A program made the position numbers and the translations under genes. Of a stretch of DNA of 64,000 nt, positions 1-8,017 are shown piece by piece. Below the pieces are notes generated by a model that worked only from the letters and a program-made list of their open reading frames with translations, made no database searches and was not told the origin of the DNA. How positions within the stretch are numbered: position 1 is the first letter of the stretch; every line of letters starts with the position of its first letter. Origin of the DNA: Burkholderia cepacia. GTDB taxonomy: Bacteria; Pseudomonadota; Gammaproteobacteria; Burkholderiales; Burkholderiaceae. The stretch covers positions 62,001-126,000 of the forward strand of contig NZ_LDWR01000018.1 of the NCBI RefSeq assembly GCF_001039005.1. The letters run 5' to 3'.

Positions 1-284
1 TCGGTGAAATTCCAGCTGCCGCTGAAGCGTTCGAGCACCTTCGGCCCGTCGACCATTTCGACAGCGGCGACCTGCGGCGGACGGTACGAGATGTAGCGCG
101 ACACCATCGTCGCGCCCGACTGGCTGCGGCAGAACGCGTCGACGCCGACGTCGGCCGTCGTGCTGTCGAGCAGATAGGCGTCGATGAGGAAGCTGTCCCA
201 CACGAGTCGCCGCGCGTAATCCTGCGACCACGTGAAGAGGCGTCTGCGATCGACACCGACGGTTCGGCTGACTGAGATCCTCAT
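1..284 (-). CDS. SRPBCC-like domain protein, partial at window edge
   Basis: An open frame on the minus strand starts with ATG at 284-282 and runs off the left edge, so only about 94 N-terminal residues are visible. They begin MRISVSRTVGVDRRRLFTWS and continue with a stretch ending near WNFT. The mix of short strands and a central RFSGSWNF-like segment resembles SRPBCC/polyketide-cyclase-type proteins, but this is a weak family guess from a fragment. It is divergent from the NAD salvage genes to its right, separated by about 180 bp that also hold their promoter. No function is claimed beyond a probable small-ligand-binding fold. Confidence 0.55.
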   Translation of the reverse strand, partial: MRISVSRTVGVDRRRLFTWSQDYARRLVWDSFLIDAYLLDSTTADVGVDAFCRSQSGATMVSRYISYRPPQVAAVEMVDGPKVLERFSGSWNFT

Positions 285-381
285 GATGGCGGGCGCCGTA
301 GCGCGGATTGGGATGAAATCGAGTGTAACCCGCCGGCGCCGTGCATTTCTTCAGACTTGGTCAAGTCGAGCATGTGCTCGA

Positions 382-410
382 TTGACGCACTTCGGGATTT
401 CCCCTAGGAT
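382..410 (+). promoter_or_regulatory. sigma70-type promoter for nadM-nadV
   Basis: A -35 box TTGACG (382-387) is followed after exactly 17 bp by a -10 box TAGGAT (405-410). The start codon of the NadM-Nudix gene is 56 bp further on. Spacing and hexamers fit a housekeeping promoter; this is prediction from sequence only. Confidence 0.6.
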
Positions 411-465
411 TTATCCCAACCCTTCGGGAAAGACCCGAAGCGTTTCAATCTCTTGAGGGAGCCTC

Positions 466-1506
466 ATGAGCACGCAACAGAACCGGCGCTTCGACGCGCT
501 CGTTTTCATTGGTCGTTTCCAGCCTCCGCATCGTGGTCACCTGAATGTGCTGAAGTCGGCACTGAGCCGGGCCGAGCGCGTGTGCGTGCTGATCGGGTCG
601 ACCGACAAGCCCCGTACCATCAAGGATCCGTTCTCGTTCGACGAGCGCCGCCAGATGCTGGCTTCGCTGCTCGACGCGTCCGAGCGCGACCGCGTGACGG
701 TCGCGCCGCTGCAGGATTCGACCTACAACGACGGCGACTGGGTGCGCTGGGTACAGGACGCGGTCGCGTCCGCGCTCGGCGACGTCGCGCAGCGCAAGGT
801 CGGGCTGATCGGCCACGAGAAGGACGCCACATCGTATTACCTGCGGATGTTCCCGCAATGGGAGCTCGTCGACGTCGACGCGACGGAAGACATTTCCGCC
901 ACCGAGATCCGCGACCAGTATTTCGCCGAACGCACCAACAGCTTCGTGCAGTGGGCCGTGCCGGAACCCGTGTTCGGCTGGCTCGAGCGTTTCCGCACGC
1001 AGCCGGAATTCGCGCAGCTGAAGTCGGAAGCCGAATTCATCGCCGCGTATCGCAAGGCATGGGCGGCCGCGCCATATCCCGTCACGTTCGTGACGGTCGA
1101 CGCGGTGGTCGTGCACTCGGGCCATATCCTGCTCGTGCGCCGCCGCAGCGAACCGGGCCGCGGCCTGTGGGCGCTGCCGGGCGGATTCGTGAACCAGGAC
1201 GAGCGGCTCGACGCGGCCTGCATCCGCGAGTTGCGCGAGGAGACCGGCCTGAAACTGCCGGAGCCCGTGCTGCGCGGCTCGATCAAGGATCGGCAGGTGT
1301 TCGATCACCCGACCCGTTCGCTGCGCGGCCGCACGATCACGCACGCATGCCTGTTCAACTTCCCGACCGGCGAGCTGCCGCGCGTGAAGGGCAGCGACGA
1401 CGCCGACAAGGCGCGCTGGGTGCCGCTCAACGAATTCGCGCAGATGCGCAACGTGATGTTCGAGGATCACTTCGACATCGCGTATCACTTCCTGGGGAAG
1501 CTGTGA
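466..1506 (+). CDS. nadM: Bifunctional NMN adenylyltransferase / Nudix hydrolase (NadM-Nudix)
   Basis: The 346-residue protein has an N-terminal nucleotidyltransferase domain (about residues 8-180) with the GRFQPPHRGH form of the HxGH motif and the later ISATEIR motif, then a Nudix domain (about 200-340) with a complete Nudix box running from GGFVNQDE to REETGL. Family knowledge: such fusions make NAD from NMN and ATP, and the Nudix half hydrolyses ADP-ribose or related nucleotides. A GAGGGAG ribosome site precedes the ATG. The nadV gene follows after 74 bp in the same direction, so the two probably form an operon that recycles nicotinamide to NAD in two steps in the cytoplasm. Confidence 0.93.
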   Translation: MSTQQNRRFDALVFIGRFQPPHRGHLNVLKSALSRAERVCVLIGSTDKPRTIKDPFSFDERRQMLASLLDASERDRVTVAPLQDSTYNDGDWVRWVQDAVASALGDVAQRKVGLIGHEKDATSYYLRMFPQWELVDVDATEDISATEIRDQYFAERTNSFVQWAVPEPVFGWLERFRTQPEFAQLKSEAEFIAAYRKAWAAAPYPVTFVTVDAVVVHSGHILLVRRRSEPGRGLWALPGGFVNQDERLDAACIRELREETGLKLPEPVLRGSIKDRQVFDHPTRSLRGRTITHACLFNFPTGELPRVKGSDDADKARWVPLNEFAQMRNVMFEDHFDIAYHFLGKL

Positions 1507-1580
1507 TCCGCTGATTCCCCGCATTCCGGTCCGCCGCGACAGACGCGGCGGCACGTCAACGGCCTAGAGGAGCTCTAGCC

Positions 1581-3014
1581 ATGCAAAACGATCTCGGTGG
1601 CTTTGCCGCGGTTCTCGCCAATCCGATCCTCAATACGGATTCGTACAAGGCTTCCCACTTCCTGCAATATCCGCCCGACGCGTCGGCGATGTTCTCGTAC
1701 GTCGAATCGCGCGGCGGTCGTTATGACCGCACGTTGTTCTTCGGGCTGCAGATGCTGCTGAAGGAATATCTGTGCAAGCCGGTCACGCACGCGATGATCG
1801 ACGAAGCGCGCGATTTCTTCACGGTGCACGGCGAGCCGTTCAACGAAGCAGGGTGGCGTTATATCGTCGAACGCTACGACGGTTACCTGCCGGTGAAGAT
1901 CCGCGCGGTGCCCGAGGGTTCGGTCGTGCCGGTACACAACGTGCTGATGACCGTCGAATGCGACGATCCGCAGGTGTTCTGGCTCGCGTCGTATCTCGAG
2001 ACGATGCTGTTGCGCATCTGGTATCCGGTGACGGTCGCGACGCGTAGCTGGCACCTGCGGCGGACGATCCGCCATTTCCTCGAAAAGACCGACGACGATC
2101 TCGCGCAATTGCCGTTCAAGCTGCACGACTTCGGCGCGCGCGGCGTGTCGAGCGCGGAGTCGGCCGCGATCGGCGGTGCGGCGCACCTCGTGAACTTCAT
2201 GGGTTCGGACACGGTGCTCGGCGTGCTGGCCGCGAACCGCTTCTATCGCGAGCCGATGGCGGCTTACTCGGTGCCGGCGGCCGAACACAGCACGATCACG
2301 TCGTGGGGGCGCGAAGGCGAGGCCGATGCGTACCGGAACATGATCCGCCGCTTCGGCCTGCCCGGCGCGATCGTGTCGGTCGTGTCGGACTCCTACGATC
2401 TGTTCGCCGCGCTCGAGATGTGGGGCGGCGAGCTTCGGCAGGCCGTGCTCGATTCGGGCGCGACGCTCGTCGTGCGACCCGATTCGGGCGACCCGATGGC
2501 GATCGTGCTGCAGACCGTGCGCGCGCTCGACGCGTCGTTCGGTTCGACCGTGAACGGCAAGGGGCGGCGCGTGCTGAACCGTGTGCGCGTGATCCAGGGC
2601 GATGGCGTCGACGAGCAGTCGATCGACGCGATTCTTTCCGCGCTCGACGACGCGGGTTATGCGGCCGGCAACGTTGTGTTCGGCATGGGCGGCGCGCTGT
2701 TGCAGCAACTGAACCGCGATACGCAGCGTTTCGCGATGAAGTGCTCGGCGATCCGGCGCGGCGGCGTGTGGCACGACGTCCGCAAGGATCCGGTCACCGA
2801 TCAGGGCAAGCGCTCGAAGAAGGGGCGGCTCACGCTGCTGCGCAATCGCCGCACCGGCGAGTATCGGACCACGACGCTGCCCGTGGCATGGGACGATCGT
2901 GCGCTGGAAGGCGAATGGGACGAGGCGCTCGAAACGGTGTTCGATACGGGGCGCTTGCTCGTCGATGCGTCGTTTGCCGAGGTGCGGGCAAGGGCGCACG
3001 CGGGGGAAGCGTGA
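1581..3014 (+). CDS. nadV: Nicotinamide phosphoribosyltransferase
   Basis: The protein has 477 residues, the usual length for bacterial NadV/NAMPT. It opens with NPILNTDSYKASHFLQYPP, and carries the HDFGARGVSS segment and the RPDSGDP phosphate-binding motif of the nicotinamide-type enzymes. It converts nicotinamide and PRPP to NMN, the substrate of the NadM domain encoded just upstream. A GAGGAG ribosome site sits 6-7 bases before ATG. The pairing with nadM makes a deamidation-independent salvage route. An imperfect hairpin right after the stop separates it from the convergent NmrA-like gene. Nicotinate phosphoribosyltransferase is less likely because of the neighbouring NMN-using enzyme. Confidence 0.93.
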   Translation: MQNDLGGFAAVLANPILNTDSYKASHFLQYPPDASAMFSYVESRGGRYDRTLFFGLQMLLKEYLCKPVTHAMIDEARDFFTVHGEPFNEAGWRYIVERYDGYLPVKIRAVPEGSVVPVHNVLMTVECDDPQVFWLASYLETMLLRIWYPVTVATRSWHLRRTIRHFLEKTDDDLAQLPFKLHDFGARGVSSAESAAIGGAAHLVNFMGSDTVLGVLAANRFYREPMAAYSVPAAEHSTITSWGREGEADAYRNMIRRFGLPGAIVSVVSDSYDLFAALEMWGGELRQAVLDSGATLVVRPDSGDPMAIVLQTVRALDASFGSTVNGKGRRVLNRVRVIQGDGVDEQSIDAILSALDDAGYAAGNVVFGMGGALLQQLNRDTQRFAMKCSAIRRGGVWHDVRKDPVTDQGKRSKKGRLTLLRNRRTGEYRTTTLPVAWDDRALEGEWDEALETVFDTGRLLVDASFAEVRARAHAGEA

Positions 3015-3025
3015 CGCGGTGACAG

Positions 3026-3070
3026 GCGGGAACGGGGCGACAGCATGCGATGCCGTCGCCCTGTTCCCGC
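3026..3070. terminator. Hairpin between convergent genes
   Basis: An imperfect inverted repeat pairs GCGGGAAC (3026-3033) with GTTCCCGC (3063-3070), and GGGCGAC (3035-3041) with GTCGCCC (3055-3061), around a short ATGC-rich loop. It fills the space between the nadV stop and the stop of the convergent gene, as expected of a bidirectional terminator, although it lacks a long T-run. Confidence 0.55.
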
Positions 3071-3937
3071 TCAGGCGGTGCGGGCGACGAGCGTGCGCAG
3101 TACGGCGTCCGCGTCGATGTCCCCTTTCAGAATGTCCGCGCGTGCCGACGCGAAATCGATCCAGCCTTCGTTGAAGCCGTCGAGCATGCGCATGCGCGGT
3201 TCGGGGTAGTGCATTCGCTGTGCATCGAACAGCGCTGCCCACGTGTCGCGCGGGATGGCTTCGGCATGTACCGTGCGGCCGAGCACGCGGGCGAACGCGG
3301 CCGCCAGGTCGTTCGGGCTGACCCGCCGCGGCCCTTCGAACTCGACGATGCGTGCGCCGGTCCATTCGTCCTGAAGCAGGGCGGCCGCCGCGCGGCCGAC
3401 GTCTTCAGTGGCGACCATCGGCACCGGTTTGTCGAGCGGCTGCAGAAAGCTGCGGATCACGCCGTCGTCGCGTGCCGTCGCGACATCCCATGCGGCGTTT
3501 TCCAGGAACCACGCGGGGCGCAGGAACGCAACGGGCATCGGCAGATCGGCGAACGCCTGCTCGATCATCGTCAATTGCGACAACAGGTTCACCTGCGTCG
3601 CCTGGGCGCCGATCGTCGACAGACAGACGACCTTGCGCGGCCGCGCGGCGTGCAATGCCGCGCCGACCGCGTCGATCACGGCGCGCGTTTCGGGGAATCC
3701 CGGGGACGGATCGAAGCACGGCGGCAGCAGCACGAATACGCCGGCCGCGTTCGAGAAAGCCTTCGTCAGCGCGTCGGCGTCGGTCATGTCCGCGAGTGCG
3801 ACGTCGCAGTTGCGCGCGGCCCAGGGTGCGGCGCGGTCCGCGTCGCGTGCGATGGCCCGCACGCGCTGGCCGGATGCGAGCAGCGCTCGGGCGAGCGCAC
3901 CGCCGACCTGTCCGGTGATACCGGTAATGGCGTACAT
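3071..3937 (-). CDS. NmrA-family NAD(P)-binding oxidoreductase-like protein
   Basis: The 288-residue protein begins MYAITGITGQVGGALARALL, a Rossmann GxxGxxG nucleotide-binding motif, and continues with the atypical short-chain dehydrogenase layout typical of NmrA/QOR2-like proteins. No clear catalytic YxxxK is visible, so it could be a quinone reductase or an NADP-sensing protein. It is transcribed divergently from a LysR regulator 184 bp away, the usual arrangement of a LysR protein and its target gene. Substrate is unknown. Confidence 0.85.
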   Translation of the reverse strand: MYAITGITGQVGGALARALLASGQRVRAIARDADRAAPWAARNCDVALADMTDADALTKAFSNAAGVFVLLPPCFDPSPGFPETRAVIDAVGAALHAARPRKVVCLSTIGAQATQVNLLSQLTMIEQAFADLPMPVAFLRPAWFLENAAWDVATARDDGVIRSFLQPLDKPVPMVATEDVGRAAAALLQDEWTGARIVEFEGPRRVSPNDLAAAFARVLGRTVHAEAIPRDTWAALFDAQRMHYPEPRMRMLDGFNEGWIDFASARADILKGDIDADAVLRTLVARTA

Positions 3938-4080
3938 GGTTCGAAATCCTCATCGAAAAAGGGAAGGGGCGCGCGCCGGAACGGCCGGGCGGCGGATCTG
4001 CCTGTCGCGTTCGGGTAGGCCGCCGGAGGGGCTTGCCGTCGCGATGCATCGGGTTGCATGATAGGGAACGGCGATTCCTG

Positions 4081-4096
4081 ATGGAATCGAATCCAT
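4081..4096. promoter_or_regulatory. Possible LysR-type operator
   Basis: A 16-bp imperfect dyad ATGGAATCGAATCCAT lies in the space between the divergent NmrA-like and LysR genes, 25 bp before the LysR start. LysR proteins commonly bind such dyads near their own start. The arms are short, so confidence is low. Confidence 0.3.
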
Positions 4097-4121
4097 GTCA
4101 TTTGATTGGTGATTTTTTGTC

Positions 4122-5042
4122 ATGAGCGAAATCATGGGCATCGACGGGCGGATTCTGGCGAACGTGGGCGTGCTGGCCGCGATCGTCGAAAGCGGCAGCT
4201 TCGCGCGCGCGGCCGATGCGCTCGGCCTGTCGCCGTCCGGCGTCAGCCGGGCCGTGGGCCGGCTCGAGGCGCGCGTCGGCGTGCGGCTGCTCGATCGCAC
4301 GACGCGGTCGGTGACGCTGACGGACGAAGGGCGGCGCCTGTACGAAGATATCGGCCCGCTGCTCGCCGGGATCGGCGACGCGGTCACGCTGGCCGCCGGC
4401 TCGGTCGCCGCCGTCCGTGGCAGGTTGCGCGTGAATGTCGACGCCTATTTCTCGCGGCGGGTGCTGGCGCCGCATCTCCCGGCGTTTCTTGCGCGCCATC
4501 CCGATCTGTCGCTGGAACTGGCGGCACGCGAGCAACTGGGCGATCTGGTCGCCGAAGGCTTCGACATCGCGGTGCGGTTTGGTGAGCCGCCGTCATCGTC
4601 GCTGGTCGCGCGCAAGCTGCTGGAGACGCGCGCGGTGACGGTCGCCGCGCCCGCATACGTGAAGCGGCACGGGCGTCCCGAGGCGCCTGCCGATCTGGTC
4701 GGCCACGCGTGCATCCAGATGCGCAACACGCTGACCGGCCAGCCGCTCGAATGGGTCTATCAGCTTGGCCGCAAGCGCGTGCCGGTGAAGACGACGGGCC
4801 GGCTGCTCGTCAACGACGCCGGCACGATGCTCGGCGCATGCCTGGCCGGCGCGGGCATCGCCCGCTTCAAGGCGAGCGGAGTCGCGGAGCTGATCGAGCA
4901 GGGGCGGCTCGTCGAACTGCTCGCGGATTGGCGCGGCGAGGCGTTCCCACTGTTTGCGTACTATCCGTCGCGCCATCTGCCGCCCGCGAAGGTGCGGGCG
5001 TTCGTCGATTTCGTGGCCGAGATCGTGGCGATCGGCAGTTAG
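4122..5042 (+). CDS. LysR-family transcriptional regulator
   Basis: A 306-residue protein with an N-terminal winged helix-turn-helix (about residues 8-67, containing SGSFARAADALGLSPSGVSRAVGR split over the recognition helices) and a C-terminal periplasmic-binding-protein-like effector domain. It belongs to the AaeR/DsdC-like LysR group that often controls a neighbouring oxidoreductase. The divergent NmrA-like gene is its likely target. The frame could also start at the internal ATG four codons later (MGIDGR). Confidence 0.9.
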   Translation: MSEIMGIDGRILANVGVLAAIVESGSFARAADALGLSPSGVSRAVGRLEARVGVRLLDRTTRSVTLTDEGRRLYEDIGPLLAGIGDAVTLAAGSVAAVRGRLRVNVDAYFSRRVLAPHLPAFLARHPDLSLELAAREQLGDLVAEGFDIAVRFGEPPSSSLVARKLLETRAVTVAAPAYVKRHGRPEAPADLVGHACIQMRNTLTGQPLEWVYQLGRKRVPVKTTGRLLVNDAGTMLGACLAGAGIARFKASGVAELIEQGRLVELLADWRGEAFPLFAYYPSRHLPPAKVRAFVDFVAEIVAIGS

Positions 5043-5057
5043 TGCGCTCGCCTGCGA

Positions 5058-6536
5058 TCACGGTTCGCCCGCGAGCGCGCACCGTTCCGCATCCGCCTGC
5101 GCGCCGCCGTGTTCCGCCGCGCGTGCGGCCTCCATCGCCCGCGCAAGCGCATCGAACACCGCGGGCCCCTTGCAGCGCGACACGTTGAAGCGCAGGTACG
5201 ACGTCGCGCTGTGCGATGGGCTGAACACGTTGCCGGGCGCCAGCACGACGTCGTGATCCAGCGCGTGGCGCGCGACGCGTGCCGCGTCGAGCCCGTCGGG
5301 CAGTTGCGCCCATACGAACAGGCCGCCGCGCGGCTCGGTCCAGATCCCGAGCCCGGCGCGCGCGAGGCGCCGGATCGTCTCGCCCATCGCATCCGCGAGA
5401 CGCGCGCGCAGGCCGTCGAGGTGACGCCGGTACGTGCCGTCGATCAGCAGCCGGTGCACGACGTTCGCGCCGATCTGCGCGTTGCCGAACGACGTCGCGA
5501 GCTTCAGGTCGACGAGCGCCTCGATCCATTCCGGGCGCGCGGCGATGTAACCGCAGCGGATCGCGGCCGACAGCGTCTTCGAGAAGCTGCCGATCGACAC
5601 GACGCGCGACAGTCCGTCGAATGCCGCGAGGCGCGGCGCGGGCGTGCTCTCGAAATCCGCGAAGATGTCGTCCTCGACGATCAGCAGGCCGTGCTCGGCC
5701 GCGAGCGTCAGCAGCCGGTGTGCGACGGGCGGCGCGAGTGTCGCGCCGGTCGGGTTGTGCAGCGCCGCGTTGGTGATGTACAGGCGCGGCCGGTGCTCGG
5801 CGAGCACCTGCTCGAAGCGCGCCAGATCGGGGCCGTTCGGCGTGAACGGGACGCTGACGATCCGCGCGCGGTGTGCGCGCAGCAGCGCCTGGAAGTTGAA
5901 GTAGCACGGATCGTCGAGCACGACCGTGTCGCCCGGCTCCAGCAGCAGGCGGCACACGAGGTCGAGCGCGTGCGTGCCGCCGTCGGTCAGCAAGATCTGC
6001 GTGGGCTCCGCGTGAACGCCGTGCTGCGCGAGCCGCCAGGCAAGCTGCTGGCGCAGCGCGGGCAGGCCGAGCGGCGTCGCGTAGTCGGTCAGCGCGTCGG
6101 ATTCGTCGCGCGACACGGCGCGCAGCGCGCGGCGCAGGCTTTCATCGGGCAGCCACGACGACGGCAGCCATCCGCAGCCTGGCTTCACGGACGTCGGCGC
6201 CGCTTCGAGCGACTGGCGCGACAGCCACAACGGATCGAGCTCGCGATCGAGGCGCGGGCCGAGATCGGCGAGCGCGAGCGGCGGCGCGTGCCCCGACACA
6301 TAGAAGCCCGAGCCGCGCCGCGCGACGAGCACGCCTTCGCTCGCGAGCCGCTCGTACGCATCGACGACCGTCGATTTCGACACGCCCAGCCCGTCGGCCA
6401 TCATCCGGATCGACGGCACGCGCGCGCCGGGCATCAGCGCGCGGCTTGCGATCCGCGCGCGCAAGGTATCCATCACGGTTTCCACGCGCGTGCGCGACGC
6501 GGCGGGCGGAACGGGAATCGGGGCGGCATGGTTCAT
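5058..6536 (-). CDS. MocR-type regulator (GntR HTH fused to aminotransferase fold)
   Basis: The 492-residue protein joins a GntR winged helix (about residues 16-82, with SIRMMADGLGVSKSTVVDAY) to a class I aminotransferase domain. The PLP-binding lysine is K320 in SIGSFSKTLS, and HNPTGATL (260-267) is the usual active-site motif. MocR proteins sense an amino acid or PLP compound and activate or repress a neighbouring gene; here that is the divergent EamA exporter. A perfect inverted repeat overlapping the promoter region lies just upstream. The gene is convergent with the LysR gene, 15 bp apart. Confidence 0.92.
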   Translation of the reverse strand: MNHAAPIPVPPAASRTRVETVMDTLRARIASRALMPGARVPSIRMMADGLGVSKSTVVDAYERLASEGVLVARRGSGFYVSGHAPPLALADLGPRLDRELDPLWLSRQSLEAAPTSVKPGCGWLPSSWLPDESLRRALRAVSRDESDALTDYATPLGLPALRQQLAWRLAQHGVHAEPTQILLTDGGTHALDLVCRLLLEPGDTVVLDDPCYFNFQALLRAHRARIVSVPFTPNGPDLARFEQVLAEHRPRLYITNAALHNPTGATLAPPVAHRLLTLAAEHGLLIVEDDIFADFESTPAPRLAAFDGLSRVVSIGSFSKTLSAAIRCGYIAARPEWIEALVDLKLATSFGNAQIGANVVHRLLIDGTYRRHLDGLRARLADAMGETIRRLARAGLGIWTEPRGGLFVWAQLPDGLDAARVARHALDHDVVLAPGNVFSPSHSATSYLRFNVSRCKGPAVFDALARAMEAARAAEHGGAQADAERCALAGEP

Positions 6537-6547
6537 GGCGAAGAATG

Positions 6548-6576
6548 AACTGTACGGCCAGTTGTCCAGTACAGTT
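6548..6576. promoter_or_regulatory. Inverted-repeat operator between MocR and EamA genes
   Basis: AACTGTAC (6548-6555) and its exact complement GTACAGTT (6569-6576) are separated by 13 bp, giving a 21-bp centre-to-centre spacing, two helical turns. The left arm starts 12 bp upstream of the MocR start codon. A GTCCAGTAC/GGCCAGTTGTCC pattern inside suggests extra half sites. This is the expected place for MocR binding and control of both divergent genes. Confidence 0.6.
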
Positions 6577-6662
6577 TGTCCGAATTGTATTGGGTTGTAG
6601 CTTACGCGCTTTTCGCGGGCGGCGGATCATCGGTCATCCACTTTCCCCGTTCAGGATTTCCC

Positions 6663-7550
6663 GTGCAAAAAACGACCGACGGATGGCTCAGCGGCCTGCT
6701 GGGCGTCATCATCTTCAGTGGCTCGCTGCCCGCGACGCGTGTCGCGGTGCAGGGGCTCGATCCGCTGTTCCTCACGTTCGCGCGCGCGACGATCGCCGGC
6801 GCGCTCGGCCTGCTGCTGCTCGTCGTGCTGAAGCAGAGGCGGCCGACGCGTGCCGAGGCCGTGTCGCTGGCCATCGTCGCGCTCGGGGTCGTGGTCGGCT
6901 TCCCGTTGCTGACGGCGCTCGCGCTGAAGCATGTGACGTCCGCGCACGCGATCGTGTTCGTCGGGCTGCTGCCGCTCGCGACCGCGTTGTTCGGTGTGTG
7001 GCGCGGCGGCGAACGGCCGCGGCTGCCGTTCTGGATCTTCTCGATCGTCGGCAGCGGTGCAGTGGCCGCGTTTGCGCTGCGCAACGGCGGCCAGGCGTCG
7101 GTGGTCGGCGATGCGCTGATGCTGGCCGCGATCGTCGCGTGCGGGCTCGGCTACGCGGAAGGCGCGCGCCTGTCGCGGCAGCTCGGTGGCTGGCAGGTGA
7201 TCTCGTGGGCGCTCGTGCTGTCGTTGCCGCTGATGCTGCCGCTTACATGGCTCACGTGGCCGGCGTCGTTCGACGGCGTCGATGCCGCCGCGCTGTGGGG
7301 GCTCGCCTACGTGTCGCTGTTCAGCATGCTGATCGGCTTCGTGTTCTGGTATCGAGGGCTCGCGCTCGGCGGGATTGCGGGCGTCGGCCAGTTGCAGCTG
7401 CTGCAGCCGTTCTTCGGTTTCCTGCTGGCGGCCGGGCTGCTGCACGAGACGGTGCCGCCGTCGATGGTCGTCGTGACGGTCGTCGTGGTCGGCTGCGTGG
7501 CGGGCGCGAAGTACTTCTCGAAAATGGCGCCCGTGCAGCGGGCGGGGTGA
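6663..7550 (+). CDS. EamA-family (DMT) inner-membrane exporter
   Basis: The GTG at 6663 gives a 295-residue protein of about ten hydrophobic segments in two EamA repeats, starting VQKTTDGWLSGLLGVIIFSG. The frame stays open upstream to 6576, but that would run over the operator and the start of the MocR promoter, so the GTG is preferred. The family exports small metabolites such as amino acids. Divergence from a MocR regulator suggests export of an amine or amino acid, but the substrate cannot be read from the sequence. Confidence 0.88.
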   Translation: MQKTTDGWLSGLLGVIIFSGSLPATRVAVQGLDPLFLTFARATIAGALGLLLLVVLKQRRPTRAEAVSLAIVALGVVVGFPLLTALALKHVTSAHAIVFVGLLPLATALFGVWRGGERPRLPFWIFSIVGSGAVAAFALRNGGQASVVGDALMLAAIVACGLGYAEGARLSRQLGGWQVISWALVLSLPLMLPLTWLTWPASFDGVDAAALWGLAYVSLFSMLIGFVFWYRGLALGGIAGVGQLQLLQPFFGFLLAAGLLHETVPPSMVVVTVVVVGCVAGAKYFSKMAPVQRAG

Positions 7551-7588
7551 TGCGGTGCCGTGCCGTCGCTAAACGGCACGGCACCGCA
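7551..7588. terminator. Bidirectional terminator hairpin
   Basis: A perfect 16-bp inverted repeat, TGCGGTGCCGTGCCGT (7551-7566) and its complement (7573-7588), with a six-base loop. It starts directly after the EamA stop and ends 8 bp before the stop of the convergent DUF3088 gene. No T-run follows, which is common in GC-rich genomes. Confidence 0.7.
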
Positions 7589-7596
7589 CCGCATGC

Positions 7597-7941
7597 TTAC
7601 GCGACGTGCGCCACGCCGTATTGCGAAGACAGATACCGGCGGATATCGGCCGGCGAATCGATGAAGCGCCGGCCGTCGTGCTCGCGAATCGCGAGTGCAT
7701 CGTCTTTCGGCGCGTGTCCGTCGCCGAGCACGAGCACGGGCGCCGACTGGTTGTCCGTACCGATCAGCGCGACGATCGGCTGGCGCGGCCGAGGTGCGTC
7801 GATGTATTCGACGTCGACGGCGTCGCGCAACTGCGGGTAGAAGCTCAGCAGCCCTTCGACGGAAACGGAATCGCCGCAGTAGAACGGACCTTCGGAGTCC
7901 TTGAAAAAGCCGGGGCGAAGAATGAACAGCGTGTCTTTCAT
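7597..7941 (-). CDS. DUF3088 family protein
   Basis: A 114-residue cytoplasmic protein beginning MKDTLFILRPGFFKDSEGPF, with a CGDS segment that resembles a thioredoxin-like active-site region with one cysteine, and a C-terminal FIDSPADIRRYLSSQYG. It matches what I know of DUF3088, a domain of unknown function. It lies 76 bp downstream of metC on the same strand and may be co-transcribed with it. No function is assigned. Confidence 0.8.
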   Translation of the reverse strand: MKDTLFILRPGFFKDSEGPFYCGDSVSVEGLLSFYPQLRDAVDVEYIDAPRPRQPIVALIGTDNQSAPVLVLGDGHAPKDDALAIREHDGRRFIDSPADIRRYLSSQYGVAHVA

Positions 7942-8017
7942 GAGTGTCTCGCTATGAGAGTGGGACGAACGTTGAAGAAAACGTGATGCGGGGTGGCGTG
8001 TCCTACGTCGCCGGACT

